Below are positions 5,717 to 14,703 of a DNA stretch of 40,403 bases, piece after piece. The stretch spans positions 1 to 40,403 of the forward strand of contig JAAYPK010000107.1 in the NCBI GenBank assembly GCA_012519845.1, read 5' to 3'. Positions within the stretch are counted from its first letter, which is position 1. Every line of letters begins with the position of its first letter. This DNA comes from Clostridiales bacterium. Its GTDB lineage: Bacteria > Bacillota > Clostridia > Clostridiales > Clostridiaceae. Made by a program: the position numbers and the translations under genes. The notes under the pieces are model-generated. The model had not been told where the DNA came from. It worked only from the letters and a program-made list of their open reading frames with translations, and searched no databases.

Positions 5717-8104
5717 ATGCTAGAACTAAAGAACATTAAAAAGACATATCATGTTGGAGAGGTAGAAACAAAGGCTTTAGATGATATTAGTCTTGCATTT
5801 AGAGAAAAGGAATTTGTAGCTATCTTGGGAACAAGTGGTTCAGGTAAAACAACTTGCCTTAATATTATTGGAGGACTTGATCGTTATGATTCAGGAGATC
5901 TTATAATTAAAGGTAAAAGAACTAAGGACTTTAAGGATAAAGATTGGGATGCTTATAGAAATAATACTATTGGTTTTGTATTTCAAAGTTATAATTTAAT
6001 TACCCACTTAAGTATTGTGGCAAATGTAGAGCTTGGCATGACATTAAGTGGAGTATCTAAAGAGGAAAAGCATAAGAAAGCCTTAGAAGCACTTGAAAGA
6101 GTAGGTCTTAAGGATCATCTTCATAAAAAGCCAAATCAGTTATCTGGTGGACAAATGCAAAGAGTTGCTATAGCTCGTGCCTTAGCTAATGATCCAGAAA
6201 TACTTTTATGTGATGAACCTACTGGAGCATTAGATACAACTACAAGTATTCAAATTATGGATTTAATTAAGGAAATAGCTAAGGACAAGCTAGTAATAAT
6301 GGTTACCCATAATCCAGAGCTAGCAAAAGAATATGCTGATAGAATAGTAGAATTTAGGGATGGAAAAATAATTAAGGATTCTAACCCACATATTGAAAAA
6401 CCTAAAAAAGATGAGTTTAAATTAAAAAAGACAAGCATGAACTTTTTAACAGCCTTATCTCTTTCTTTTAATAATATAATGACTAAAAAAGGCAGAACAT
6501 TTTTAACAGCCTTTGCATCAAGCATTGGAATTATAGGAATTGCATTGATCTTAAGTTTATCAACTGGATTCCAAACTCAAATCGAAGAATATCAATCTAA
6601 TGCATTATCAGAATTACCAATTATGATAAGTCAAAGTGCAATGAATATTGATAAGGAGACAATGGAAGAACAGCAAAAATTAATGAGAGATCAAATGACT
6701 AATAAACTTGAATATGTTGATTCAGATGAAGTATATCTTTATGATTCATCTGAAAGTCAAATGGTTCATGAAAATATATTTTCTAAAGACTATATGGATT
6801 ATATAAATGATGTAGATAGTAATATTTGTAGCAGTATAGGTTTTGCAAGAATGGTTAATATGAATCTTGTTAGAAAAGTAGGAAATGAGTACAAGCCTAT
6901 TACTGTTGGAACTGGTATGTCGATGGGAAATTCAGGAGGATCTTCTTCAGGAGCTTCTAGTATGGCAAATATGACATCTATGAAAGGTGTTGGATTATAT
7001 TCTTATCCTAAGGTATTAGATGAGGCAAATGGTGGAGAATCCTACCTTGAAAAGAATTATGAATTAGTAGCAGGTGATTATCCATCAAGTGATACAGATT
7101 TAGTTCTTATTATAGATAATGAAAATAAAATCGACTATAATGTATTGAAGAATTTAGGATTTGATACAGATAATATTGAGAGTATTAAATTTTCAGACAT
7201 AGTTGGAACAGAATTAAAGCTTGTTACAAACAATGACTATTATACTAAAACTGCAATGAATACTTTTTTACCAGGAACTGATTATGAAGGTATGTATAAT
7301 TCAGCTAATTCAACTACATTAAAAGTAGCTGGTATTGCAAGGATTAAACCAGATGTATCTATAGGGGTTCTTGCTAATGGTATTGTATATAGTGATGACC
7401 TTGTAGAAAAAATAGTAAATGATTCAATAAATTCTGATATAGTAAAGGCACAAAAAGAAGTAAATTATAATGTAATGAATATGTCAGAATTAAATGAAGA
7501 ATCTAAGAAACAATTTTTATCATATTTAGGTGGAGATGAAACTCCTTTTATGATAATGCTTTATCCAAAGGATTTTGAAACTAAGGATAAGTTAACAGAT
7601 TATTTAGACAGTTATAATGAAGGTAAAAATGAAAAAGACGTAATAATGTATACTGACCTTGCAAGTTCTATTTCTGAAATGACAGGTGGAATAATGGATG
7701 CTATTACATTAGTACTAATAGCTTTTGCTGGAATTTCATTAGTAGTTAGTTTAATAATGATATGTATTATTACATATACATCAGTACTAGAGAGAACAAA
7801 GGAAATAGGTGTATTAAAGGCACTTGGAGCAAGAAAGAAAGATGTTACAAGAGTTTTTGATGCTGAAACTTGTATTCTTGGAGTATTTTCTGGAATTCTT
7901 GGAGTAGTAATAGCTTGGGCATGTACATTCCCAATTAATAGTTATATTTATAAAATGACTGACCTTGAAAATGTAGCAAATCTACAATTAACTCATGCTG
8001 TTTTACTTGTAGTAGTAAGCACAGTATTAACAATGCTTGGGGGACATATACCTGCAAGAATGGCGTCTAAGAAAGATGCAGTAGAAGCATTAAGATCTGA
8101 ATAA
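5717..8104 (+). CDS. ABC transporter, ATPase-permease fusion (MacB-like)
   Basis: A 795-residue protein. Residues 1-225 form the ATPase: Walker A GTSGSGKTT (38-46), Q-loop Q90, signature LSGGQ (142-146), Walker B ILLCDE (162-167) and H-loop H198, of the LolD/MacB class. The permease part has one membrane segment at about 260-285, a large extracytoplasmic domain (about 285-655) and three C-terminal segments with the FtsX-type block ERTKEIGVLKALGARKKDV. Such proteins work as mechanotransmitters or exporters, often for peptides or antibiotics. A Ser/Gly/Met-rich stretch near residues 400-420 is probably a flexible loop. It is cotranscribed with tetR. Confidence 0.93.
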   Translation: MLELKNIKKTYHVGEVETKALDDISLAFREKEFVAILGTSGSGKTTCLNIIGGLDRYDSGDLIIKGKRTKDFKDKDWDAYRNNTIGFVFQSYNLITHLSIVANVELGMTLSGVSKEEKHKKALEALERVGLKDHLHKKPNQLSGGQMQRVAIARALANDPEILLCDEPTGALDTTTSIQIMDLIKEIAKDKLVIMVTHNPELAKEYADRIVEFRDGKIIKDSNPHIEKPKKDEFKLKKTSMNFLTALSLSFNNIMTKKGRTFLTAFASSIGIIGIALILSLSTGFQTQIEEYQSNALSELPIMISQSAMNIDKETMEEQQKLMRDQMTNKLEYVDSDEVYLYDSSESQMVHENIFSKDYMDYINDVDSNICSSIGFARMVNMNLVRKVGNEYKPITVGTGMSMGNSGGSSSGASSMANMTSMKGVGLYSYPKVLDEANGGESYLEKNYELVAGDYPSSDTDLVLIIDNENKIDYNVLKNLGFDTDNIESIKFSDIVGTELKLVTNNDYYTKTAMNTFLPGTDYEGMYNSANSTTLKVAGIARIKPDVSIGVLANGIVYSDDLVEKIVNDSINSDIVKAQKEVNYNVMNMSELNEESKKQFLSYLGGDETPFMIMLYPKDFETKDKLTDYLDSYNEGKNEKDVIMYTDLASSISEMTGGIMDAITLVLIAFAGISLVVSLIMICIITYTSVLERTKEIGVLKALGARKKDVTRVFDAETCILGVFSGILGVVIAWACTFPINSYIYKMTDLENVANLQLTHAVLLVVVSTVLTMLGGHIPARMASKKDAVEALRSE

Positions 8105-8116
8105 GTTAATATAAGA

Positions 8117-8157
8117 AAGCTGTTTGTAAGTAATTATTTATTTACAGGCAGCTTTTT
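8117..8157 (+). terminator. Rho-independent terminator of the tetR-ABC operon
   Basis: The AAGCTG... / ...CAGCTT stem extends inward through TTGTAA / TTTACA with small irregularities and is followed by a six-T run. Confidence 0.8.
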
Positions 8158-8345
8158 TAGGTGATTTCTATCCACATTAATTGTTATATATTTTAAACAA
8201 TAAAACATATATGAAAAATAAGCAATAGATTTATTTATAATTAGATTTTTTAGATATAAAGGCTTAAATATAAGAATAATCAGCTAAATTATAACAATAC
8301 TAAACATATATGAATTACATGAATATTAGATAAATAGAGGAATAT

Positions 8346-8374
8346 TCTAAAAAATATAGAATATATTTTTTAGA
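8346..8374. promoter_or_regulatory. Perfect 13-bp inverted repeat upstream of the ABC-2 exporter operon
   Basis: TCTAAAAAATATA (8346-8358) and TATATTTTTTAGA (8362-8374) are exact complements separated by 3 bp, ending 7 bases before the ribosome binding site AAGGAGG. The half-site ATTTTTTAGATA recurs at 8245-8256. It may be an operator or a hairpin in the mRNA leader. The stretch 8158-8345 otherwise shows nothing I can name. Confidence 0.5.
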
Positions 8375-8394
8375 TAATAAAAGGAGGCTAAGAT

Positions 8395-9282
8395 ATGGAG
8401 GTTATAAAAATAAGTAATCTAACTAAAGATTATGGTAATAATAAAGGCATTTTTAATGTTAATATAAAGGTAAATAAAGGAGAGGTTTTTGGATTTTTAG
8501 GTCCAAATGGAGCAGGGAAAACTACGACAATTCGTAATTTAATGGGTTTTATTAAGGCTGATAGTGGTAAATGTGAAATATTAAATAAGGATTGTTTTAA
8601 TGAAGCTTTTAAAATTCAAAAATCTTTAGGTTATTTAGCTGGGGAAATATCCTTTTTTGATGATTTAAATGGAAGTCAATTTTTAGATTTTATGGCAGAT
8701 ATGAAGGGCCTAAAGGATAAAAGAAGAATGAATGAGTTAATTGATAAATTTGAACTAGATCCAAAAGGTAAGATTAAGAAAATGTCTAAGGGTATGAAAC
8801 AAAAGCTTGGAATTATTATTGCTTTTATGTCTGAACCAGAGGTTTTGATTTTAGATGAACCTACCAGTGGGCTTGATCCTTTAATGCAAAGTAAGTTTGT
8901 AGATTTAATTTTGGAGGAAAAGGAAAAAGGAAAAACTATTTTTATGTCCTCTCATATATTTGAGGAAATTGAGAAAACTTGCGATAGAACTGCTATAATT
9001 CGCGAAGGAAAAATAGTTGCAGTAGAGGATATGAAGAGTTTGTCCAGTAAGAAAAGTAAGATTTATGTTCTTACTTTAGAAAATCAAGAGGAAGTAAATA
9101 AAATAAAGAAAGATAATTTTAATATTAAAGAAGTTAAAGGATTAGATGTATCAATTAAAGTAAAAGGCAATATAAATGAGTTTATTCTTGGAATTTCAAA
9201 ATATAAGATTTCTGATATGAATATAAAATCAGAATCATTAGAAGAAATTTTTATGCATTATTATGGAAAGGATGGGGAATAA
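8395..9282 (+). CDS. ABC transporter ATP-binding protein (ABC-2 exporter type)
   Basis: A 295-residue ATPase. Walker A GPNGAGKT is at 36-43, the signature is the degenerate MSKGMKQK (130-137) typical of DrrA/CcmA-type exporters, Walker B LILDEP with the D-loop SGLD follows at 151-161, and the H-loop is H187. A C-terminal regulatory extension runs from about 220 to 295. AAGGAGG precedes the ATG. The permease gene starts 2 bases after the stop, so the two are translationally coupled. The family exports drugs, lipids or peptides; the substrate is unknown. Confidence 0.93.
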   Translation: MEVIKISNLTKDYGNNKGIFNVNIKVNKGEVFGFLGPNGAGKTTTIRNLMGFIKADSGKCEILNKDCFNEAFKIQKSLGYLAGEISFFDDLNGSQFLDFMADMKGLKDKRRMNELIDKFELDPKGKIKKMSKGMKQKLGIIIAFMSEPEVLILDEPTSGLDPLMQSKFVDLILEEKEKGKTIFMSSHIFEEIEKTCDRTAIIREGKIVAVEDMKSLSSKKSKIYVLTLENQEEVNKIKKDNFNIKEVKGLDVSIKVKGNINEFILGISKYKISDMNIKSESLEEIFMHYYGKDGE

Positions 9283-9284
9283 TT

Positions 9285-10085
9285 ATGATTTCAAAACCAC
9301 TTTTATTTAGAAATATGCAGCAAATAATAAAGCCTTTATTAATTTTTATTGCAGTATTATCTATGTATACTTCAGTTATAGTGTATATGTATGACCCATC
9401 TTTTTCTGACATGTTGAATAATTATCAAACAGCTATGCCAGAAGTTATGTCTGCTTTTGGAATGACAGGTATTGCTACTAGTTTACTTGAATTTATGAAG
9501 GTATATTTATATGGATTTTTAATGCTTGTATTTCCAATGATTTTTATTGTTATTATAAATAATATGTTAATTATGAAATATATAGATAGAGGATCTATGG
9601 CAAGTTTAATAGCAACACCTAATTCAAGAAGAAAAATAATTGTAACACAAGGAATTTCAATTGTTTTATCTGTCATTATGTTAATGTGTATTATGACAGG
9701 GATAGGTATTTTATGTGGAGAGATTATGTTTAGTGGAGAATTAGATATTCCTAAATATATTAGTTTGAATTTCAGTACATTATTATTGCAGCTTGTCATT
9801 GCAGGAATTTCTTTTTTAGCAGCATGTATAGTTAATGAATCTAAATATTATTATGCTTTTGGTGTAGGAATACCCTTGTTATTTTTCTTAATAAATATGT
9901 TATCTAATATGGGAGAAAAGCTTGAAAATCTAAAATATTTTACTATATATTCTCTTCTTAGAATTGATGATATAGTTAAGGGAACAGGTAATATTTTAGG
10001 GTATAACATAGCATTAATTGTTATTTTTATAGTTCTATTTTTCATAGGTATAAGAATATTTACAAAAAGAGATTTACCTCTATAA
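9285..10085 (+). CDS. ABC-2 type transporter permease
   Basis: A 266-residue protein with six hydrophobic segments (about 16-34, 62-90, 116-146, 165-180, 188-206 and 238-257), the ABC-2 permease layout. The motif RGSMASLIATPNSRRKIIVTQ in the first large cytoplasmic loop is typical of clostridial drug-exporter permeases of this group. It forms the membrane partner of the preceding ATPase. Twenty-eight bases later the aldo/keto reductase gene starts with its own GGAGG, so one transcript from 8.4 to 11.6 kb is likely. Confidence 0.88.
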   Translation: MISKPLLFRNMQQIIKPLLIFIAVLSMYTSVIVYMYDPSFSDMLNNYQTAMPEVMSAFGMTGIATSLLEFMKVYLYGFLMLVFPMIFIVIINNMLIMKYIDRGSMASLIATPNSRRKIIVTQGISIVLSVIMLMCIMTGIGILCGEIMFSGELDIPKYISLNFSTLLLQLVIAGISFLAACIVNESKYYYAFGVGIPLLFFLINMLSNMGEKLENLKYFTIYSLLRIDDIVKGTGNILGYNIALIVIFIVLFFIGIRIFTKRDLPL

Positions 10086-10113
10086 TGAAAGTGTAATACA
10101 AAGGAGGACTAAA

Positions 10114-10956
10114 ATGTATAAATTTACACTAAGTAATGGGATAAAAATACCTAAAATAGGGTTTGGAACATATAAATCAGTAACTTCTGAAGATAAAGAT
10201 GTAATACTAAAAGCTTTGCAGGTAGGATATAAGCACTTTGATACAGCATCCTTTTATGATAATGAAGAAATACTTGGAGAATCAATTGAGAAATCTGGAA
10301 TAAGAAGAGATGAGTTGTTTTTAACATCAAAAGTTTGGAAAGAGGAAATTGGTTATGATAATACAATTAAGGCCGTAAATAAATCCTTAAAAAAATTAAA
10401 AACAAATTACCTTGATTTATGCTTGATTCATTGGCCTAAGGCTAATATAAATAATGAGGACTGGAGAGAATTAGACAAAGAAACATGGAGAGCTTTAGAA
10501 ACTTTATATAATGCAGGAAAGGTAAAAGCAATAGGACTAAGTAATTTTCACCCTCATCATATTATGAATCTATTAGAAAGTGCAAATGTTAAACCTATGG
10601 TTAATCAAATTGAGTTTCATCCAGGATATATGCAAAAGGCAGTAGTTGATTATTGCCAAGGAAATGATATATTAGTTGAGGCTTGGAGCCCTATTGGTAG
10701 AGGACGTGTATTTAATGAACCTTTACTTAAGGAGCTAGCTAATAAGTATAATAAGTCAATTCCTCAAATTTGCATTAGATTTGCTATTCAACTAAATGTT
10801 CTTCCATTACCGAAATCATCCTCTAAAGAAAGAATGATAGAAAATATGTCTGTATTTGATTTTAAAATTGAAATAGAGGATATGTATAGATTAATGTGTT
10901 TACCACAAATAGGATGGTCTGGGGAGCACCCTGATAGACCTAGGGAAATGGTATAA
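10114..10956 (+). CDS. Aldo/keto reductase
   Basis: A 280-residue NADPH-dependent oxidoreductase. The catalytic tetrad is visible: D43 and Y48 in FDTASFYDNEE, K73 in LTSKVW and H106 in LIHWPK. The family block GLSNFHPHHI and the NADP-binding PLPKSSSKERMIENM follow at the expected places. The length is normal for the AKR5-type group. It reduces aldehydes or ketones to alcohols in the cytoplasm. It is third in the ABC exporter transcription unit and 3 bases ahead of the alpha/beta hydrolase gene; the physiological substrate is not deducible. Confidence 0.93.
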   Translation: MYKFTLSNGIKIPKIGFGTYKSVTSEDKDVILKALQVGYKHFDTASFYDNEEILGESIEKSGIRRDELFLTSKVWKEEIGYDNTIKAVNKSLKKLKTNYLDLCLIHWPKANINNEDWRELDKETWRALETLYNAGKVKAIGLSNFHPHHIMNLLESANVKPMVNQIEFHPGYMQKAVVDYCQGNDILVEAWSPIGRGRVFNEPLLKELANKYNKSIPQICIRFAIQLNVLPLPKSSSKERMIENMSVFDFKIEIEDMYRLMCLPQIGWSGEHPDRPREMV

Positions 10957-10959
10957 TTA

Positions 10960-11637
10960 ATGGACATAAAGATTAATTATGTTGAAAAAGGTAGTGGAGT
11001 ACCGTTAATATTACTTCATGGTAATGGAGAAAATTTAGAATATTTTAATCATCAAATAGATTTTTTTTCTAAATATTATAGAGTAATTGCTATAGATACA
11101 AGAGGCCATGGAAAATCAGAAAGAGGGACTAAGCCTTTTACTATAAAGCAATTTGCAGAGGATTTAAAGGACTTTTTAGATGAAATGGGAATAAAAAAGG
11201 CAATATTATTAGGTTTTAGTGATGGAGGGAATATTGCATTAACCTTTGCATTAAAGTATGGAGACTATGTAGAGAAGTTAATACTAAATGGAGCAAATCT
11301 TTACCCAAAGGGAGTAAAACTTACTGTGCAATTGCCTATATATTTGGGTTATGCCTTATGTTCAATTATAAGCTTATTTAGTAAGAAAGCAGTTAATAAC
11401 AAGGAATTATTAGGACTAATGGTTAAGGAGCCTAATATTTCTAAGGAAGAATTGAATTCAATTAATATAAGAACTTTAGTCATTGTTGGTAGTAATGATA
11501 TGATAAAGGAAAGTCATTCAAGAAAAATAAGTGATAATATTAAGAATAGTGTTTTTACAATAATTAAAGGTGATCATTTTATAGCAAATAAGGAATATGA
11601 AGAATTTAATAAGAAGGTTTTTGAATTTTTGAAATAA
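10960..11637 (+). CDS. Alpha/beta hydrolase
   Basis: A 225-residue hydrolase with the full catalytic set: oxyanion HGNGE (20-24), nucleophile elbow GFSDGG (S87), acid D180 in VGSNDM and H206 in KGDHFI. RGHGKS (48-53) is the usual strand-turn motif. The short lid between about residues 115 and 160 replaces a full cap domain. No signal peptide is present, so it is cytoplasmic. The start lies 3 bases after the reductase stop without its own strong ribosome binding site, pointing to translational coupling. The substrate is unknown. Confidence 0.92.
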   Translation: MDIKINYVEKGSGVPLILLHGNGENLEYFNHQIDFFSKYYRVIAIDTRGHGKSERGTKPFTIKQFAEDLKDFLDEMGIKKAILLGFSDGGNIALTFALKYGDYVEKLILNGANLYPKGVKLTVQLPIYLGYALCSIISLFSKKAVNNKELLGLMVKEPNISKEELNSINIRTLVIVGSNDMIKESHSRKISDNIKNSVFTIIKGDHFIANKEYEEFNKKVFEFLK

Positions 11638-11639
11638 TC

Positions 11640-11683
11640 ATTCCACTCATTATTTTTTAGAAAGTAATGGGTGGAATTTTTTT
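11640..11683 (+). terminator. Rho-independent terminator after the alpha/beta hydrolase gene
   Basis: ATTCCACTCATTA (11640-11652) pairs with TAATGGGTGGAAT (11665-11677) apart from one internal mismatch, and a T-run follows. Confidence 0.85.
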
Positions 11684-11760
11684 GTATGTCACATTTTTAT
11701 ATGATAAATTGTTATATATATAGATACGTATCGTGAAAGAAATAATAAGGGGGGATAGCT

Positions 11761-12255
11761 ATAGATACAATTGATAATAACTGGATTGGTGAATTATATG
11801 TAGAAAATAAAAAAGCAATTTTCATTTTCTGCTTGTCTATGGTAAAAGACTATCATTTAGCAGAAGATATACTTCAAGAAACCTTTACTAAAATTATAAG
11901 AAATGAAGAGAAATTTGAAAAAGGAAGTAATGCAAAAGCTTGGATATATAAAATTGCAAAAAATACAGCAATTAATTATATAAATAAAAGAAGAAATGAA
12001 GAATTAATGGACGAACTATTTATAAAAGATAATAGAGATTTTCATGAAGAAGTTGAAAGTACTATGGAATTTATTAGATTAATTGCACCATTAAGTGAAG
12101 AAGAAAGAGTTATTTTGGCATTAAGGCTATCTTCTAATTTAAGTTATGTGGAAATATCTAAATTATTAAATATTTCAGTTATTAATTTAAGAAAAAAGTA
12201 TTCTAGAGCTATAAAAAAGCATAAAACAAGTAATGAAAATGTGAAGGAGGCATAA
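11761..12255 (+). CDS. ECF-like sigma-70 family RNA polymerase sigma factor with no canonical start codon
   Basis: The frame is open from 11749 and encodes sigma region 2 (LYVENKKAIFIFCLSMVKDYHLAEDILQ across the first 50 residues, including the family AEDILQETF block) and region 4 (LSEEERVILALRLSSNLSYVEISKLLNIS). The first usual start in frame is TTG at 11833, which would cut off the start of region 2. Upstream, AAGGGGGG (11747-11754) is well placed for ATA at 11761, where homologues would have ATG. I annotate from this ATA (164 residues). Either a rare AUA start is used or an ATG was lost. The neighbouring membrane protein gene begins 3 bases after the stop and is probably its anti-sigma partner. 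Confidence 0.75.
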   Translation: MDTIDNNWIGELYVENKKAIFIFCLSMVKDYHLAEDILQETFTKIIRNEEKFEKGSNAKAWIYKIAKNTAINYINKRRNEELMDELFIKDNRDFHEEVESTMEFIRLIAPLSEEERVILALRLSSNLSYVEISKLLNISVINLRKKYSRAIKKHKTSNENVKEA

Positions 12256-12258
12256 GTA

Positions 12259-13110
12259 ATGTTTAGTAAAATAAAAAAAGTCAATGAGTACAAAAGTGCC
12301 ATAGATAAAATAGATATTCCTCAGTTAAAAGGAGAGGAATTTATAGTTTGTAGTAAAAAAAGAAATAATAAGTATGTATATAGAACCTTAGCATTTACAC
12401 TAGTTTTTATTGTTGCAATTACTTTTATGGTAATAAATAAAGTGGGGGTTGCTACTAATAATGATTCGTCCTTTACAATTGTAGCTTATGCAGGTACAAC
12501 AGAATATGATTTAAATGAAAATCAGAGTTTAACATTGCCTTCTGGATATATAAAAAATGGTGAATTTAATATGCAAGGTTTTTATATTGAAAGTAGCAAT
12601 ATAAAAAGTATTATTGTAAAAGCATCAAATGGGTCTCCGATGGTATCTATGTTTGGCCCTGAGGAAACAGAATATTTTATCAAACATTATATAGGTGATC
12701 ATTCTGGAATGGATGAAGTATATCCTAGCTCTGAAAGAAAGGGAATGACAATCAGCTATAAAAGTGATAAGGAAATTAGAGATATAGTTAAAAATTTGCC
12801 TGGAAGTGATTTGGTAGAAGAACCTAATGATTCTAATATGGATAAGGAGAATAACAATTTAATTGAAGATTCACTAATACATGAACAACAATTTGAAAAT
12901 AATAATGGTTATACTAAATTTTATATTGAGTGGATGCCAGAATTAGAATTTCTAAAAAGATTATGTACTAATTCTGTAGAAGATTACTCAAAGGAAAAGG
13001 GATGCAATTTTGATATTACTATATATTTTAATGATGGAACGGAGCTTAATAAGAATTTGGACCTTACTTTTGACAATGAAGGAAAGTTAATTGTTAAATG
13101 TAATAATTAA
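12259..13110 (+). CDS. Membrane-anchored anti-sigma-like protein
   Basis: A 283-residue protein with a short cytoplasmic N-terminus (1-40), one membrane segment at about 41-61 (TLAFTLVFIVAITFMVI) and a large external domain. This topology and the position directly behind a sigma factor gene (3-base gap, ribosome binding site AAGGAGG) match the regulatory anti-sigma proteins of ECF pairs in Clostridium. The external part has no enzyme motif I recognise. The 40-residue inner part would bind the sigma factor. The pair ends at a hairpin at 13138. Confidence 0.75.
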   Translation: MFSKIKKVNEYKSAIDKIDIPQLKGEEFIVCSKKRNNKYVYRTLAFTLVFIVAITFMVINKVGVATNNDSSFTIVAYAGTTEYDLNENQSLTLPSGYIKNGEFNMQGFYIESSNIKSIIVKASNGSPMVSMFGPEETEYFIKHYIGDHSGMDEVYPSSERKGMTISYKSDKEIRDIVKNLPGSDLVEEPNDSNMDKENNNLIEDSLIHEQQFENNNGYTKFYIEWMPELEFLKRLCTNSVEDYSKEKGCNFDITIYFNDGTELNKNLDLTFDNEGKLIVKCNN

Positions 13111-13137
13111 TCATACTTATTTATAGTTTGCCTTTTT

Positions 13138-13176
13138 ATACTACTATTTTTATAATAAATAGTAGTATATTATTTT
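13138..13176. terminator. Perfect 12-bp hairpin after the sigma/anti-sigma operon
   Basis: ATACTACTATTT (13138-13149) and AAATAGTAGTAT (13157-13168) pair perfectly over a 7-nt loop; the downstream tract is ATTATTTTGTTT. It is usable as a terminator. Confidence 0.75.
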
Positions 13177-13255
13177 GTTTATAAATATGTGAATAACTGG
13201 ATAAGAATTAGAAAAAAATTGTGAATAAAATAAATAATGGATACAGGAGGAAGTT

Positions 13256-13570
13256 ATGGAAAATATCAAAAAAAGAGTTAGGAAGTTTAGAGATGATAGA
13301 GATTGGAGTCAATTTCATACTCCTGAAAATTTAGCAAAGGCTATAAATATTGAAGCTGGAGAGCTTTTAGAACACTTTTTATGGGATAATAATTTTAATA
13401 AAGAAGAAGTATGTGAGGAATTAGCTGATGTTATGGTTTATTGTTTACATATGACTGATGCTTTAGGCGTAGAAATCGAAGATATTATTGATAAAAAGAT
13501 GGATAAGAATGAAGCAAAATACCCAGTTGAAAAGGCAAAAGGAACAAGTAAAAAGTATACTGAATTATAA
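13256..13570 (+). CDS. MazG-like nucleotide pyrophosphohydrolase
   Basis: A 104-residue all-alpha NTP pyrophosphatase of the short MazG/RS21-C6 type. The metal-binding motif is present as E36-x2-E39 (GELLEH) and E55-x2-D58 (ELADVM). This size corresponds to a single domain that works as a tetramer or dimer, hydrolysing non-canonical NTPs to NMP and pyrophosphate. The ATG follows AGGAGG. It is separated by only 17 bases from the ketopantoate reductase gene, which has its own GGGGG site, so they are probably cotranscribed. Confidence 0.93.
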   Translation: MENIKKRVRKFRDDRDWSQFHTPENLAKAINIEAGELLEHFLWDNNFNKEEVCEELADVMVYCLHMTDALGVEIEDIIDKKMDKNEAKYPVEKAKGTSKKYTEL

Positions 13571-13587
13571 TTAAGGGGGCTAGATAA

Positions 13588-14508
13588 ATGAAAATTAATA
13601 AAGTGGGGATAATAGGCCTTGGTGCTTTGGGAACAATGTATGGAAAGTTGTTCACAGATAAACTTGGAAAAGATTCTGTTTTTATTATGGCTAACTCTTC
13701 AAGAATAGAAAAGTATAAAAAAGAGGGAGTTTATAGTAATAATAAGCTTTGTGATTTTTCTTATGTAAATACAGAAGATAAGGGGGAACCTTTTGACTTA
13801 GTAATTTTTGCTGTTAAGTATAATGCTTTACCCAAAGCTATAGAAGATGCTAAAAATTACATAGGAGATAAGACAATAATTTTATCTGTATTAAATGGAA
13901 TTACAAGTGAAGAAGTAATAGGGAAAGTGTATGGAAAAGAAAAGATGTTATATTGTACAGTGCAAGGAATGGATGCAGTAAAAATTAAGAATAAATTAAC
14001 TTATTATAATATAGGCAGTATTACCTTTGGAGAAAAAGATAATAGTATGTCGGAGAAGGTAAAGGCATTAAGTAAACTTTTGGATAAGGTTAATATTCCT
14101 TATGAAATTCCAGATAATATAATGAATAAATTATGGTCAAAATTAATGCTTAATACTGGTGTTAATCAAGCAGTAGCAGTGTTTGAAACAAATTATGGTG
14201 GAGTTCAAAAGGAAGGGAAGCCTAGGGAAGTAATGATAGGTGCTATGAAGGAAGTATTTGAAATAGCTAAGAAAGAAAATATTATAATGGAAGATAATGA
14301 AATAGAAAAATGGCTTAAAATTTTAGATACTTTAAATAAGGATGCAAAACCATCTTTAAGGCAGGATACTGAAGCAAAGAGAAAAACTGAAGTTGATTTA
14401 TTTGGAGGAACGATTATAAAGCTTGGTAAAAAGCATAAAATAGAAACTCCTTATAATGATTTTTTATATAATAAAATCAAAGAAATTGAGGAAAGCTATT
14501 CTAATTAA
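13588..14508 (+). CDS. panE: 2-dehydropantoate 2-reductase (ketopantoate reductase)
   Basis: A 306-residue NADPH-dependent enzyme that makes pantoate for coenzyme A synthesis. The N-terminal Rossmann motif is GLGALGTMYGK (10-20). The substrate and catalytic residues line up with Escherichia coli PanE: N103 (VLNGI), K185 (WSK), N189 and N193, S256 and E268 (RKTEVD). The length is typical. No other pantothenate gene is nearby. Several PanE-like proteins act on other keto acids, so the exact substrate is likely but not certain. Confidence 0.9.
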   Translation: MKINKVGIIGLGALGTMYGKLFTDKLGKDSVFIMANSSRIEKYKKEGVYSNNKLCDFSYVNTEDKGEPFDLVIFAVKYNALPKAIEDAKNYIGDKTIILSVLNGITSEEVIGKVYGKEKMLYCTVQGMDAVKIKNKLTYYNIGSITFGEKDNSMSEKVKALSKLLDKVNIPYEIPDNIMNKLWSKLMLNTGVNQAVAVFETNYGGVQKEGKPREVMIGAMKEVFEIAKKENIIMEDNEIEKWLKILDTLNKDAKPSLRQDTEAKRKTEVDLFGGTIIKLGKKHKIETPYNDFLYNKIKEIEESYSN

Positions 14509-14521
14509 TGTTAAGAATGAT

Positions 14522-14556
14522 GGAACTGTCCCATTAGGGATAGTGCCTATTTTTTT
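14522..14556 (+). terminator. Rho-independent terminator after panE
   Basis: GGAACTGTCCC and GGGATAGTGCC pair with one mismatch and one G-U; a run of seven T follows the stem. Confidence 0.8.
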
Positions 14557-14621
14557 GCATATAACCTAAAAAATTTTATAGAGAATTATTTTCCTGTCTT
14601 TTTATTTGGAATTTAAAATGT

Positions 14622-14649
14622 CACCACTTCATTTTATTATCATAAGATG
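14622..14649 (+). promoter_or_regulatory. Sigma-K-like promoter for the Cys-rich coat-like gene
   Basis: CACC at 14622-14625, a 15-bp spacer and CATAAGATG at 14641-14649. The sigma-K consensus is AC in the -35 and CATAnnnTA in the -10. This is the weakest of the three related sites, because the last pair is TG. Confidence 0.45.
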
Positions 14650-14703
14650 TACTAGTAATTTAAATTTGATTGTTTTTTATAGTTTTTATAAGGAGGAAAA
14701 TTT

